Positions 14,685-22,035 of a stretch of DNA of 42,027 nt are shown here, piece by piece (within the stretch, counting starts at the first letter, position 1; the number at the start of each line of letters is the position of its first letter). Under the pieces are notes generated by a model that did no database searches, was not told where the DNA came from, and saw only the letters and a list, made by a program, of their open reading frames with translations. Origin of the DNA: Collinsella sp. (lineage in GTDB: Bacteria; Actinomycetota; Coriobacteriia; Coriobacteriales; Coriobacteriaceae). The position numbers and the translations under genes are program-made. The stretch lies in assembly GCA_019414545.1 (NCBI GenBank), contig DXLV01000015.1, forward strand, positions 1 to 42,027, read 5' to 3'.

Positions 14685-15206
14685 ATGGAGACTATCGAAG
14701 CACTCATTCACCGCCGCAGCTGCCGCGAATACAGCGATCGTCCCGTCGAGGTCGAAAAGCTTGCACGTATTATCGAAGCCGGCCAATATGCACCGAGCGG
14801 CATGGGCCGCCAGCCGGTGACGTTTGTCGCCGTCACCGACCCCGCGACCGTCGAGCGTCTCTCACAGCTCAACGCCCAGGTCATGGGCAGCAACAGTGAC
14901 CCCTTCTATGGCGCCAAGACCGTTGTGGTGGTGCTGGTCGACCGCAGCGTGCCCACGCATCTGGAAGACGGCTCGCTCGCCATGGGCAACTTGCTCAACG
15001 CCGCCTATGCACTGGGTGTCGATTCGTGCTGGATTCACCGCGCGCACGAGGTCTTTGACTCGCCCGAGGGCCTGGAGCTGCTGGCCAGCTGGGACCTGCC
15101 CGCCGACGGCAGCCTGCGCGGTGTCGGTCACTGCATTCTGGGCTATGCCGAAGACACGCTACCCGAGGCCAAGCCTCGCCGTGACAACGTGGTGTATGTA
15201 AAGTAA
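14685..15206 (+). CDS. Nitroreductase family FMN oxidoreductase
   Basis: 173 residues from ATG 14685 (AAGGAGA site); the open frame to 14589 is not supported. N-terminal FMN-binding motif HRRSCREYSDRPV, then GQYAPSGMGRQPVTFV, typical of the short single-domain nitroreductases. The central segment LAMGNLLNAAYALGVDSCWIHRA and the C-terminal GHCILGYAEDTLPEAKPRR complete the fold. These cytosolic dimers reduce nitro groups, quinones or flavins with NAD(P)H; the natural substrate is unknown. It is probably monocistronic, with a hairpin right behind it. Confidence 0.92.
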   Translation: METIEALIHRRSCREYSDRPVEVEKLARIIEAGQYAPSGMGRQPVTFVAVTDPATVERLSQLNAQVMGSNSDPFYGAKTVVVVLVDRSVPTHLEDGSLAMGNLLNAAYALGVDSCWIHRAHEVFDSPEGLELLASWDLPADGSLRGVGHCILGYAEDTLPEAKPRRDNVVYVK

Positions 15207-15212
15207 TTAGTT

Positions 15213-15234
15213 CCGCCGTTCTAACGAACGGCGG
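15213..15234 (+). terminator. Hairpin behind the nitroreductase gene
   Basis: CCGCCGTT and AACGGCGG pair perfectly around CTAACG, 6 bp past the stop. No T run follows, so termination would be weak. Confidence 0.55.
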
Positions 15235-15335
15235 CCCGCTCGCTGTTGGTGACCGACATCGGGTACACCACTGGTGGCATCTGGCACTTGGGCAGCTAAA
15301 AGGCCCCATCCCAAATTTGCTACCCCACCCGCAAC

Positions 15336-15911
15336 TTATCTTGCCGCTGGAGTTGTCGTCGTTTCGTTCGTGCGAGTCGTTTCGGCGCCGTCGCCTTGTT
15401 CGTCCTCGTTCTTTTGCGCATCGGCGAGGGTGGAGGCCGCCGCAACGATACCGCGCTGGGGCGCGACGCCCGTCTGGATCTGAGCGCCCTCGACAACTTC
15501 TGTGCCTGCATGCACGAGCTCGGGCGATTTGAACATTGCGTCCAAGTTGGCGCCACCGCCGGCATATCCGAGCGCCGCGAGCGCGATGACGATTATCGCG
15601 GCAACGACCACGATCGGCACGTAACGATGCCAGCCTGCAGGATTGAGGCCACTACGGCGGGCAGCACCGCGGCTAATGTAGCCAAGCGTGCCATCGTGCT
15701 TGAGCTTTGAGCCCACCACGCGTCTTCGTCCCCACAACGAGGACTCGGCCTGCATGGCCAAACGAGCGCTCGCCGAAGGATAGCCATATTTTGTGCGCCT
15801 GAACGAGCCGTCGAACCCCGAGGCGCTTTTGCCCCACGTCCGCGAAGTCGTACGTCGGCTGACCGGCGCCACACTTCGTTTTGTTCGGTTCGGTTTTGAA
15901 GTCTCCGCCAT
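15336..15911 (-). CDS. Single-pass membrane protein of unknown function
   Basis: 191 residues from ATG 15911. A GGGGGAG lies almost against the ATG, so the true start may differ; the frame is open to 15965. Layout: a basic, Ser/Arg-rich N-terminal part of about 95 residues, one membrane helix (RYVPIVVVAAIIVIALAALG), then an outside part ending in a Glu/Thr-rich tail (ETTRTNETTTTPAAR). There is no signal peptidase or sortase motif. The positive N-terminus suggests an inside-N, outside-C topology. I do not recognise the family. It lies between the nitroreductase and the Fis-type regulator, and may be transcribed with the latter, 83 bp downstream of its stop. Confidence 0.72.
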   Translation of the reverse strand: MAETSKPNRTKRSVAPVSRRTTSRTWGKSASGFDGSFRRTKYGYPSASARLAMQAESSLWGRRRVVGSKLKHDGTLGYISRGAARRSGLNPAGWHRYVPIVVVAAIIVIALAALGYAGGGANLDAMFKSPELVHAGTEVVEGAQIQTGVAPQRGIVAAASTLADAQKNEDEQGDGAETTRTNETTTTPAAR

Positions 15912-15994
15912 ACTCCCCCGCACGCCGTAACATAATCGAAACAATACTGCTTTGGACTGTATCACACGCGCCGCACGCGGTCACGGCGCCTCGC

Positions 15995-17212
15995 TCAGCG
16001 GCCGTTGTCCTTCAGCAGGCGCCATAAGGTCGTACGGCTTATACCGAGCACCTCTGCCGCACGAGTCCTGTTGCCGTGGAGGTGCTGCAGGACCAACCGC
16101 GCGATATCGCGCTCGGTATCGGCCAGGGGACGTAAGATATACAGATCGCTATCGAGCGTCGGGGCACCAAAGATCGCGGTCTTGATAACGTCCTCCTGGG
16201 CGAGTACCTCCTCCGCCACCGCCCGCTCGGCCGTGCCCGTCCCCACTACTATATAAAGTCGTTCCGAAACCTCGCGCAGCTGTAAATAGTTACGGGGCCA
16301 TCGATAGGCATCGAGTGTCTTTGCCGCCGCGGACGACAAGGAAGGTGTTACCGTCTCAAACATATCTGCCAGATACTCCAGATAGCGCGCAACCTTTTCC
16401 GACGCGCCGCCCTGCTCGGCAATCGCCGGCGCCACACTCACGGCACAGGCCAGACGCTCGGTCACAAAGGCTGCCTGATCGCTTTCGCCGCCGCCCGGCA
16501 TATCGTTTGCCGTCAACACCACATGGCAACGAGTTGCGAGCGCCGTGTCGATCATTGCGGACACGAGCTCGCGCAGGCGTTGGGGACCAACAGCATGCCA
16601 GCCGCCCATGCAAAGTGTCAGCCCCGTTTGGAATAGCGGCGATTCGGAACTTTTGAGCAGATGGCGCCAGCCGCGATCCGTAAGCTCATCGAGCGCAACG
16701 GACACAAAGGGCTGATCGGCATAGGGTCCATCCAGGTACAGGCGTTTTGCAATCTGATCCTGCCCCGCGCCCAGCTCGCCCTCGAGCATAAGGGGCACCC
16801 CACGCGCATAGCTCTCCCGCACGGGGGCAGCGACCGCCGCCGCGTCTTCGACGATACCGTACGCGCTCGACTCGTAACGAGCCTCGACTTCGTCGGCATT
16901 GAGCCACTCGATACCCGCATGCGCGGTGGCGGCGCGCACCTCACGCGCCACGACCACCCAAAGCGCCCCGTGCTCCTTGTCCGTCGGGCGCACCGTCAAG
17001 CTCAACCGCACGCCCTCGTGGCCCATCACCAGGCGCGCCCCATCGCCCACGCGAGCGAGACGCTCGGAAACAAAAGCGGCGATATCCTGCTCGAGTGCCG
17101 CGTCACTCATAGTCGAGATCACAACGCCACCGCGCTCGTCGACTGCCAGCGCCGATACTCCGGCTGCGGACAATGCCTCAATCAGAATCTGCAGCTTGGC
17201 ATCGCTATCCAT
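15995..17212 (-). CDS. Fis-type transcriptional regulator with degenerate AAA+ domain
   Basis: 405 residues from ATG 17212 (AGGGG site). The last 32 residues (LQHLHGNRTRAAEVLGISRTTLWRLLKDNGR, split here as a description) form a Fis-type helix-turn-helix as in NtrC/PrpR-like activators. The centre resembles the sigma-54 activator ATPase: MLEGELGAGQDQIAKRLY lines up with the Walker A GExGTGKxxxA, but the lysine is Gln (Q151) and no GAFTGA loop is visible. So it probably neither hydrolyses ATP nor opens a sigma-54 promoter, and would act as an ordinary DNA-binding regulator. The N-terminal 140 residues are an unrecognised sensor part. Own promoter and a palindrome lie upstream. Target genes are unknown; the YeiH gene lies upstream on the same strand. 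Confidence 0.85.
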   Translation of the reverse strand: MDSDAKLQILIEALSAAGVSALAVDERGGVVISTMSDAALEQDIAAFVSERLARVGDGARLVMGHEGVRLSLTVRPTDKEHGALWVVVAREVRAATAHAGIEWLNADEVEARYESSAYGIVEDAAAVAAPVRESYARGVPLMLEGELGAGQDQIAKRLYLDGPYADQPFVSVALDELTDRGWRHLLKSSESPLFQTGLTLCMGGWHAVGPQRLRELVSAMIDTALATRCHVVLTANDMPGGGESDQAAFVTERLACAVSVAPAIAEQGGASEKVARYLEYLADMFETVTPSLSSAAAKTLDAYRWPRNYLQLREVSERLYIVVGTGTAERAVAEEVLAQEDVIKTAIFGAPTLDSDLYILRPLADTERDIARLVLQHLHGNRTRAAEVLGISRTTLWRLLKDNGR

Positions 17213-17248
17213 GATTTGCCCCTGTCCGCGGCGACGTGCAACCGCCGA

Positions 17249-17310
17249 CGGTCGCACGACCGAATGTTTCAAAATTGAACGATATTACTCACCAAACACT
17301 ATAGGGCAAA
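17249..17310 (-). promoter_or_regulatory. Promoter and palindrome of the Fis-type regulator
   Basis: Minus-strand TTTGCC (17305-17310) and TAATAT (17282-17287) are spaced by 17 bp. A perfect 14-bp palindrome CGGTCGCACGACCG sits at 17249-17262 in the leader, a plausible autoregulatory site. Confidence 0.5.
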
Positions 17311-17337
17311 AGTCGCCGTCCTGCGAGTATATGAATT

Positions 17338-17426
17338 GCCCCGCATCGCCATCCTGGCGGGGCGATAAGAGCTCTTCGGGACCTATCAACCTGCGGACAA
17401 GCCATACCCGCAAGAGCTCCTATCGC
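17338..17426 (-). repeat. Terminator-like hairpin plus large hairpin behind yeiH
   Basis: Two structures. CCCCGC and GCGGGG pair at 17338-17363. GCGATAAGAGCTCTT (17362-17376) pairs with AAGAGCTCCTATCGC (17412-17426) with one mismatch, and an inner CCTGCGG can pair alternatively with CCGCAGG further on. They lie about 50 bp after the YeiH stop on the minus strand. The competing pairings look more elaborate than a plain terminator. Confidence 0.55.
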
Positions 17427-17478
17427 TCCACCGCAGGTATGCGCTCGCCAGCACGCAACACGCAAATCAGCTACTTCT

Positions 17479-18513
17479 CTACCAGATTCCCAGCACGTGC
17501 TGCATTCCCAAACTCATGCATGCAATGCCAATCCAGCAGCAAAAGCCCAACGCGATGGGTTTGCCGCCCTTTTTGACCAGCTCGACGATATCGGTATTAA
17601 AGCCAATAGCCGCCATGGCCATCACGATAAAGAACTTCGACAGCTCCTTGATGGGCGCCGTAATGGACGCAGGAAGCTGAAGCACCGTGGTGATCACGCT
17701 CGCCAGCACAAAGAACAACACAAACATGGGAAACGCACGTTTAAGCGAGAACGTGCTTTTGGCGTCGCCGCCGGCCTTGCGCGCCAGATGCATCTGCCAG
17801 CATGCGAGAGCCAATGTAATGGGAATAATGGCCAGCGTCCTGGTGAGCTTAACCACTGTGGCGCTTTCGAGCACATTGGCGCCGGGATGCATGCTATCCC
17901 AGGCGCTCGCCGCAGCCGTTACCGACGAGGTGTCGTTGATGGCGGTGCCGGCAAACAGGCCAAAGCCCTCGTTGGTCAGCCCGAGCATGCCGCCGAGCGT
18001 CGGAAACACGAGCGCCGCGATAACGTTAAACAGGAAGATGACCGAAATGGCTTGGGCAATCTCGCGATCGTCGGCATCGATGACGGGCGCGGTCGCAGCG
18101 ATGGCCGAACCGCCGCAAATCGACGAGCCCACACCCACAAGCGTCGCAATCTTGCCCGGCACGTTCATAACGCGGCAGAGCACGACGGCGATGACAAGCG
18201 AGGTCGAGATCGTCGCCACGATAATCGGCAGCGACTGGGCGCCCTTGGACAGAATCTGGGAGAGGTTCATGCCAAAGCCAAGCAGGATAACCGCGTACTG
18301 CAAGACTTTTTTAGACGTATAGGTGACACCGGCGGCGAGCTGTTCGCGACGATTCTTGGGAAAGACGAGCGCCAGGACCATGCCAAAGAGAATGGCAAAT
18401 ACCGGCCCGCCGACCACCTCAATCTGTTTGCCGAGCAACGTCGCGGGAATGGCGATGATCAGGCAGAACAAGACGCCTTTCCAGCGCTCGCGTACGATAT
18501 TTGCCAGTTGCAT
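17479..18513 (-). CDS. yeiH: YeiH family transporter (putative sulfate exporter family)
   Basis: 344 residues from ATG 18513 (AAGAAGGA site). About ten membrane helices. Family marks: LLGFGMNLSQI, GVGSSICGGSAIAATAPVIDA, FNVIAALVFPTLG, GLFAGTAINDTSSVTAA and IGFNTDIVEL near the end. The UPF0324/YeiH family is annotated as putative sulfate exporters; direct evidence is thin, and some members are linked to sulfonate or taurine metabolism. Length is normal for the family. It diverges from a GntR-type regulator with 190 bp between, an arrangement suggesting the regulator controls it. Confidence 0.93.
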   Translation of the reverse strand: MQLANIVRERWKGVLFCLIIAIPATLLGKQIEVVGGPVFAILFGMVLALVFPKNRREQLAAGVTYTSKKVLQYAVILLGFGMNLSQILSKGAQSLPIIVATISTSLVIAVVLCRVMNVPGKIATLVGVGSSICGGSAIAATAPVIDADDREIAQAISVIFLFNVIAALVFPTLGGMLGLTNEGFGLFAGTAINDTSSVTAAASAWDSMHPGANVLESATVVKLTRTLAIIPITLALACWQMHLARKAGGDAKSTFSLKRAFPMFVLFFVLASVITTVLQLPASITAPIKELSKFFIVMAMAAIGFNTDIVELVKKGGKPIALGFCCWIGIACMSLGMQHVLGIW

Positions 18514-18706
18514 ATGGGATTCCTTCTTTCTATTTCACGTTTGCGACGGCTTATGATACGGCAACATTGGGCATAGCCTTGCGCAAATACAGACTAAGAT
18601 GCCGCAATAGTTCTTGGGCAACAGCCGAATTACCCTCCGCGGAGAGCTGATTCGCGGCATAATTAACAACTGACATATGAGTTTGATAGAACAGTTGCGA
18701 GGCGCT

Positions 18707-19408
18707 ATGGAAGAATCGATGCACGTCGGCGAGCAGGAAACGAGCCTACAGGACCAGTCCTACCACACCATTCGACGCAAAATCGTCTACCTGGACTACA
18801 AGCCGGGCGAAAAGCTGGGCGTCAAGCAACTTTGCGACGACCTGGATATGGGTCGCACGCCCGTGCGCGAGGCTTTGGTTCGCTTGGCGCAGGAAGGCCT
18901 GGTGCGCACCGTGCCCCAGAGTGGCACCTACGTCTCACCCATCAACCTCACCCTTGCCGAGAGTGCCTGTTACATCCGCGAACATCTGGAAAAGCAGGTG
19001 ATTGTGGAGTGCTGTGCGCGAGCCACGTCGGCCGGCATCGAGCAGCTCGACCGCGCCATCGTGCTGCAGGAAAAGGCCATGGCCGAAGAGGATCGCATCG
19101 GTTTCTTTTTGAGCGACAACCTCATGCATCACATGATTTTTAGCATCGCATGCCGCAGCACCGTGTGGTCGTGGCTCGAGGAGACCAATGCCGACCTGGA
19201 GCGCTTCCGCTGGCTGCGCGCCGCCACGCAGGTTCTCGACAATCAGGACATCGTGAACGAGCACAAGCAGATTCGCCGCGCTATCGCCGGTCGCGACCCC
19301 ATCGAAGCGAGCTTTTTGGTCAGCAAGCACCTGCACATGATGTTCCGCAACCAAACCGAGGTTCTGGACCAGTTCCCCGAGTACTTCGAGACCAGCAAGC
19401 TCCGCTAA
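18707..19408 (+). CDS. GntR family regulator (FadR/FCD type)
   Basis: 233 residues from ATG 18707 (GAGG four bases upstream); ATG 18677 in the same frame is possible but lacks a ribosome site. Winged helix near residues 20-85: YHTIRRKIVYLDYKPGEKL, DDLDMGRTPVREALVRLAQE and the wing GTYVSPI. The C-terminal half is the helical FCD ligand domain with the metal-binding pattern of Asp and His (FFLSDNLMHHMIF, NEHKQIRRAI, SKHLHMMF). FCD proteins bind organic acids. Divergent from yeiH, its probable target. A 50-bp dispersed repeat begins on the very next base after the stop. Confidence 0.9.
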   Translation: MEESMHVGEQETSLQDQSYHTIRRKIVYLDYKPGEKLGVKQLCDDLDMGRTPVREALVRLAQEGLVRTVPQSGTYVSPINLTLAESACYIREHLEKQVIVECCARATSAGIEQLDRAIVLQEKAMAEEDRIGFFLSDNLMHHMIFSIACRSTVWSWLEETNADLERFRWLRAATQVLDNQDIVNEHKQIRRAIAGRDPIEASFLVSKHLHMMFRNQTEVLDQFPEYFETSKLR

Positions 19409-19458
19409 CCTGCCAAAAAGGGACAGGTTTATTTTGGCAGGTTTTATCTGGGCAAATG
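19409..19458 (+). repeat. GGGACAGG dispersed element, copy 1
   Basis: CCTGCCAAAA and TTTTGGCAGG (19409-19418 and 19432-19441) form a perfect 10-bp stem around the loop AGGGACAGGTTTA, followed by TTTTATCTGGG. Further copies lie at 21984-22033 (inverted) and 25092-25141. It starts directly behind the gntR stop codon. Confidence 0.85.
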
Positions 19459-19462
19459 CAAC

Positions 19463-19496
19463 AAGGCCCGACTCCGCCACAACGGAGCCGGGCCTT
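19463..19496 (+). terminator. gntR terminator
   Basis: AAGGCCCGACTCCG and CGGAGCCGGGCCTT pair with one G-T mismatch around CCACAA; TTCTTG follows. Confidence 0.85.
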
Positions 19497-19554
19497 TCTT
19501 GTTAGCGCGTTTCGACAACGGAACACCTGATGTCAGTCACCAACAGAGAGCGAG

Positions 19555-19644
19555 CCGCATTTGCGCCAAGGTGACGTGAAATGAGAGGGCGCTGACCTTC
19601 TGGTCGCGCCCTTGAAATTGAACGTCAGATTGGCGTGAATGCGG
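19555..19644 (-). repeat. 72-bp foldable dispersed element, copy 1
   Basis: The whole 90-bp stretch folds on itself (CCGCATT...AATGCGG ends; centre GGGCGC-GACC/GGTC-GCGCCC). Its core 19563-19634, read on the minus strand, matches 24969-25040 at about 61 of 72 positions without gaps. It lies between the gntR and glmS terminators and has no coding sense. Confidence 0.8.
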
Positions 19645-19662
19645 TTCGCGCAGCGTCGAGCA

Positions 19663-19690
19663 GTTCCGGCGTTTGGTAAAACGCCGGAAC
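19663..19690 (-). terminator. glmS terminator
   Basis: Perfect 12-bp arms GTTCCGGCGTTT and AAACGCCGGAAC with a 4-nt loop, 6 bp after the glmS stop on the minus strand. Confidence 0.8.
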
Positions 19691-19695
19691 AACAA

Positions 19696-21543
19696 TTATT
19701 CGACAGTAACGCTTTTCGCCAGGTTACGAGGTTGGTCAACGTCGCAACCGCGCAGGATGGCGACCTCGCGGGCGAGCAGCTGCAGCGGGACGCTCGCGGT
19801 GATGGGGCTGAACACGTCGCGGACGGCCGGCACGCGGATGATGCAATCTGCAATCTTGTTGATCTCCTCGTCACCCTCGGTGGCAACGACGATGACCTTG
19901 GCGCCACGCGCCTTGCACTCCATGAGGTTCGACACGGTCTTGTCGTAGGTGGCACTCTTGGTGGCCACAGCGATGACAGGGAAGCCCGGGTCGATCAGGG
20001 CAATGGGGCCGTGCTTCATCTCGCCGGCGACGTAGGCCTCGGCATGCAGGTAGCTGACCTCCTTGAGCTTGAGTGCGCCCTCGTAGGAAATAGCGGCACC
20101 CATGCCACGGCCCACGAACAGCGCCGACTGCGCGTCCTTGCACAGCAGGGCGGCCTCATGCACGGCCTCGGTCTGGGTATCCAAAATCCACTGGATCTGC
20201 TCGGCCGTATCGGAAAGCTCGCGGAACAGCATGCGCGCCTGCTTGGTGGTCAGGCGGTACTTGACCTGCGCTAGCAGCAGAGCCAAAAGCGTGAGGCTCA
20301 CGACCTGGCCGATGAAGCTCTTGGTCGAGGCAACCGCGATCTCCTTGTTGGCCTTGGTGTAGATGACGCCGTCGCTCTCACGCGCCACGGGGCTGCCCAC
20401 CACGTTGGTGATGCCGAAGACCTTGGCACCCTTGATGCGCGCGTCGCGAATGGCGGCAAGGGTATCGGCCGTCTCGCCCGACTGGGACACGGCAACGACG
20501 AGCGTCGTCGGCGTAATGATGGGATTGCGGTAACGGAACTCGCTGGCCGCCTCAACCTCGGTGGGGATGCGAGCCCAACCCTCGATAAGGTTCTTGGCGA
20601 TGAGTCCGGCGTGGTAGCTGGTGCCGCAGGCGATCACGTAGACGCGGTCGATGTCGTTGAGCTCCTCGAGCGAAAGGCCCAGCTCGTCGATGTCGAGCTC
20701 GCCGGCCGGCGTCATACGACCGACCAGCGTGTCGCGCACAACGCGAGGCTGCTCGTGGATCTCCTTGAGCATAAAGTCGGGGTAGCCACCCTTTTCGGCC
20801 ATGTCTAGGTCCCAGTCGATGTGGGTGACCTTGGGCTCGATAACGTTGCCGGCCTCGTCGGTGTACTCGACGCCCGCGTGCGTGAGCTTGGCAAACTGAC
20901 CGTCTTCGAGCACCACGACATCGCGGGTGGCGTCGATGAGCGCGATGACATCGGAAGCAACATAGGAGCCGGTTTCGCCCACGCCGACTACGATCGGGGA
21001 ATCCTTGCGGGCCACGGCGATCACGCCGGGCTCGTCAGCGCACACGGCGGCCAGACCATAGGCACCGACCACGTGGGTGCAAGCCTCGCGCACGGAGGCC
21101 ATCAGGTCGTGCGTCTCGGCATAAGCCTCTTCGATCAGATGCGCGAAGACCTCGGTATCGGTCTCGCTCTTAAAGTGGTGGCCGCGGCCCTCCAGCTCTT
21201 CGCGCAGCTCGGCGAAGTTCTCGATGATGCCGTTGTGGACGATGGCGATACGACCGTCGCAGCTGGTGTGGGGGTGAGCGTTAACGACGGAGGGCTTGCC
21301 GTGGGTGGCCCAACGGGTGTGGCCGATACCGCAGGTAGCGTCGCTGTCGATGTTGGAAAGCTCGCTCTCCAAGCCCGCGACCTTGCCCACGCGGCGGATG
21401 ACATCGAGGTGCGCCGCGGCGTCCTCGCCCACCTCGAGCGCGACGCCCGAGGAGTCATACCCGCGATACTCCATACGCTTGAGGCCCGTAACCAGGATGT
21501 TCTTTGCAATATCAGAGCCGGTGTAGCCGACGATTCCGCACAT
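19696..21543 (-). CDS. glmS: Glutamine-fructose-6-phosphate aminotransferase (isomerizing)
   Basis: 615 residues, normal length. Makes glucosamine-6-phosphate from fructose-6-phosphate and glutamine, the entry to peptidoglycan sugars. After the initiator Met comes the catalytic Cys (MCGIVGYTG), then GIGHTRWATHG and HNGIIENFAEL of the class II glutaminase domain (to about residue 230). Two SIS sugar-binding domains follow: ACGTSYHAGLIAK with VSQSGETADT, and GRGMGAAISYEGALKLKEVSY with GEMKHGPIALI. The C-terminus DQPRNLAKSVTVE is the usual C-tail. No glmS ribozyme is seen in the upstream region; control more likely comes from the palindromic operator at 21654. Confidence 0.98.
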   Translation of the reverse strand: MCGIVGYTGSDIAKNILVTGLKRMEYRGYDSSGVALEVGEDAAAHLDVIRRVGKVAGLESELSNIDSDATCGIGHTRWATHGKPSVVNAHPHTSCDGRIAIVHNGIIENFAELREELEGRGHHFKSETDTEVFAHLIEEAYAETHDLMASVREACTHVVGAYGLAAVCADEPGVIAVARKDSPIVVGVGETGSYVASDVIALIDATRDVVVLEDGQFAKLTHAGVEYTDEAGNVIEPKVTHIDWDLDMAEKGGYPDFMLKEIHEQPRVVRDTLVGRMTPAGELDIDELGLSLEELNDIDRVYVIACGTSYHAGLIAKNLIEGWARIPTEVEAASEFRYRNPIITPTTLVVAVSQSGETADTLAAIRDARIKGAKVFGITNVVGSPVARESDGVIYTKANKEIAVASTKSFIGQVVSLTLLALLLAQVKYRLTTKQARMLFRELSDTAEQIQWILDTQTEAVHEAALLCKDAQSALFVGRGMGAAISYEGALKLKEVSYLHAEAYVAGEMKHGPIALIDPGFPVIAVATKSATYDKTVSNLMECKARGAKVIVVATEGDEEINKIADCIIRVPAVRDVFSPITASVPLQLLAREVAILRGCDVDQPRNLAKSVTVE

Positions 21544-21653
21544 AGGATAAATCCCTTCGTTCGCGTGACTGCAAGACGTCCACGCACAAGGGGCGCTGAG
21601 ACGTATAACGTTCGAGTATTGTACTCACGCAAGCACAAGCTGATATACCAGAA

Positions 21654-21677
21654 GTGGTATCTCAACTTAGATACCAC
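21654..21677. promoter_or_regulatory. Palindromic operator upstream of glmS
   Basis: GTGGTATCT-N6-AGATACCAC, perfect 9-bp arms. An overlapping ATACCA-GAAG-TGGTAT pairs its left arm a second way. It lies about 110 bp before the glmS start, upstream of a TACAAT (21619-21624, minus). The half-site TGGTAT recalls GntR-family amino-sugar operators (NagR/DasR), but no such regulator is in the window. Confidence 0.6.
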
Positions 21678-21696
21678 CCGATGCACACACGTCCAG

Positions 21697-21749
21697 CCGG
21701 TCCAAACCACCACGAAGGGGACAGGCACCTTTGTGGTGGTTTGGACCGG
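21697..21749. repeat. Hairpin A, GGGGACAGG in the loop
   Basis: 22-bp arms (CCGGTCCAAACCACCACGAA...; 21697-21718 and 21728-21749) pair with one G-T mismatch around GGACAGGCA. A shortened inverted copy lies at 21935-21969. Confidence 0.8.
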
Positions 21750-21774
21750 GGCGGCGTCCTATCCCGGCGAAATA

Positions 21775-21912
21775 TCTCGATCTGTAACATCTGAGCCGCA
21801 ATAAGCCGGCTTAGTGTTACAGATCGAGACATTACGGTTCGATCCCAGCACCATGTCTCGATCTGTAACAGGTGGAGGCGGTTTTGCCGTCCAAATGTTA
21901 CAGATCGAGACA
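21775..21912. repeat. Twin hairpins B1 and B2 with identical stems
   Basis: B1 21775-21829 has perfect 15-bp arms (TCTCGATCTGTAACA); B2 21854-21912 has perfect 17-bp arms containing the same sequence. Both loops are exactly 25 nt but differ in sequence, and each can form a small inner stem. The two units are 24 bp apart. Identical stems with unlike loops point to selection on, or copying of, the stem. Confidence 0.85.
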
Positions 21913-21934
21913 ATTGAAGGCCCGGGCAGCTCAA

Positions 21935-21969
21935 GCCACCACAAAGGCGCCTGCCCCCTTCGTGGAGGT
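21935..21969 (-). repeat. Inverted partial copy of hairpin A
   Basis: On the minus strand this reads ACCTCCACGAAGGGGGCAGG, then CGCCTTTGTGGTGGC, close to the inner part of hairpin A. The B pair is therefore flanked by inverted A copies. Confidence 0.65.
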
Positions 21970-21983
21970 CGCGCCGGCAACGG

Positions 21984-22033
21984 CGTTTGCCCAGATAAAA
22001 CCTGCCAAAATAAACCTGTCCCTTATTGGCAGG
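21984..22033 (-). repeat. GGGACAGG dispersed element, copy 2 (inverted)
   Basis: Minus-strand reading: CCTGCC-AATA-AGGGACAGGTTTA, TTTTGGCAGG, TTTTATCTGGG, CAAACG. It shares at least 38 consecutive positions of design with copy 1. Its outer end abuts the -35 box of lacI. Confidence 0.85.
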
Positions 22034-22035
22034 TT

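Noticed and set aside
15293..15325. Remnant of the 2825 palindrome
   Set aside because: The minus strand reads AATTTGGGATGGGGC, like one arm of the 2825 element, but the second arm is absent and the match is too short to call.
21544..21690. glmS ribozyme upstream of glmS
   Set aside because: No ribozyme core could be recognised, and a protein operator is present instead.
21775..21912. Short CRISPR array
   Set aside because: The repeated unit is a hairpin stem in alternating orientation, not direct repeats with spacers, and no cas gene is nearby.
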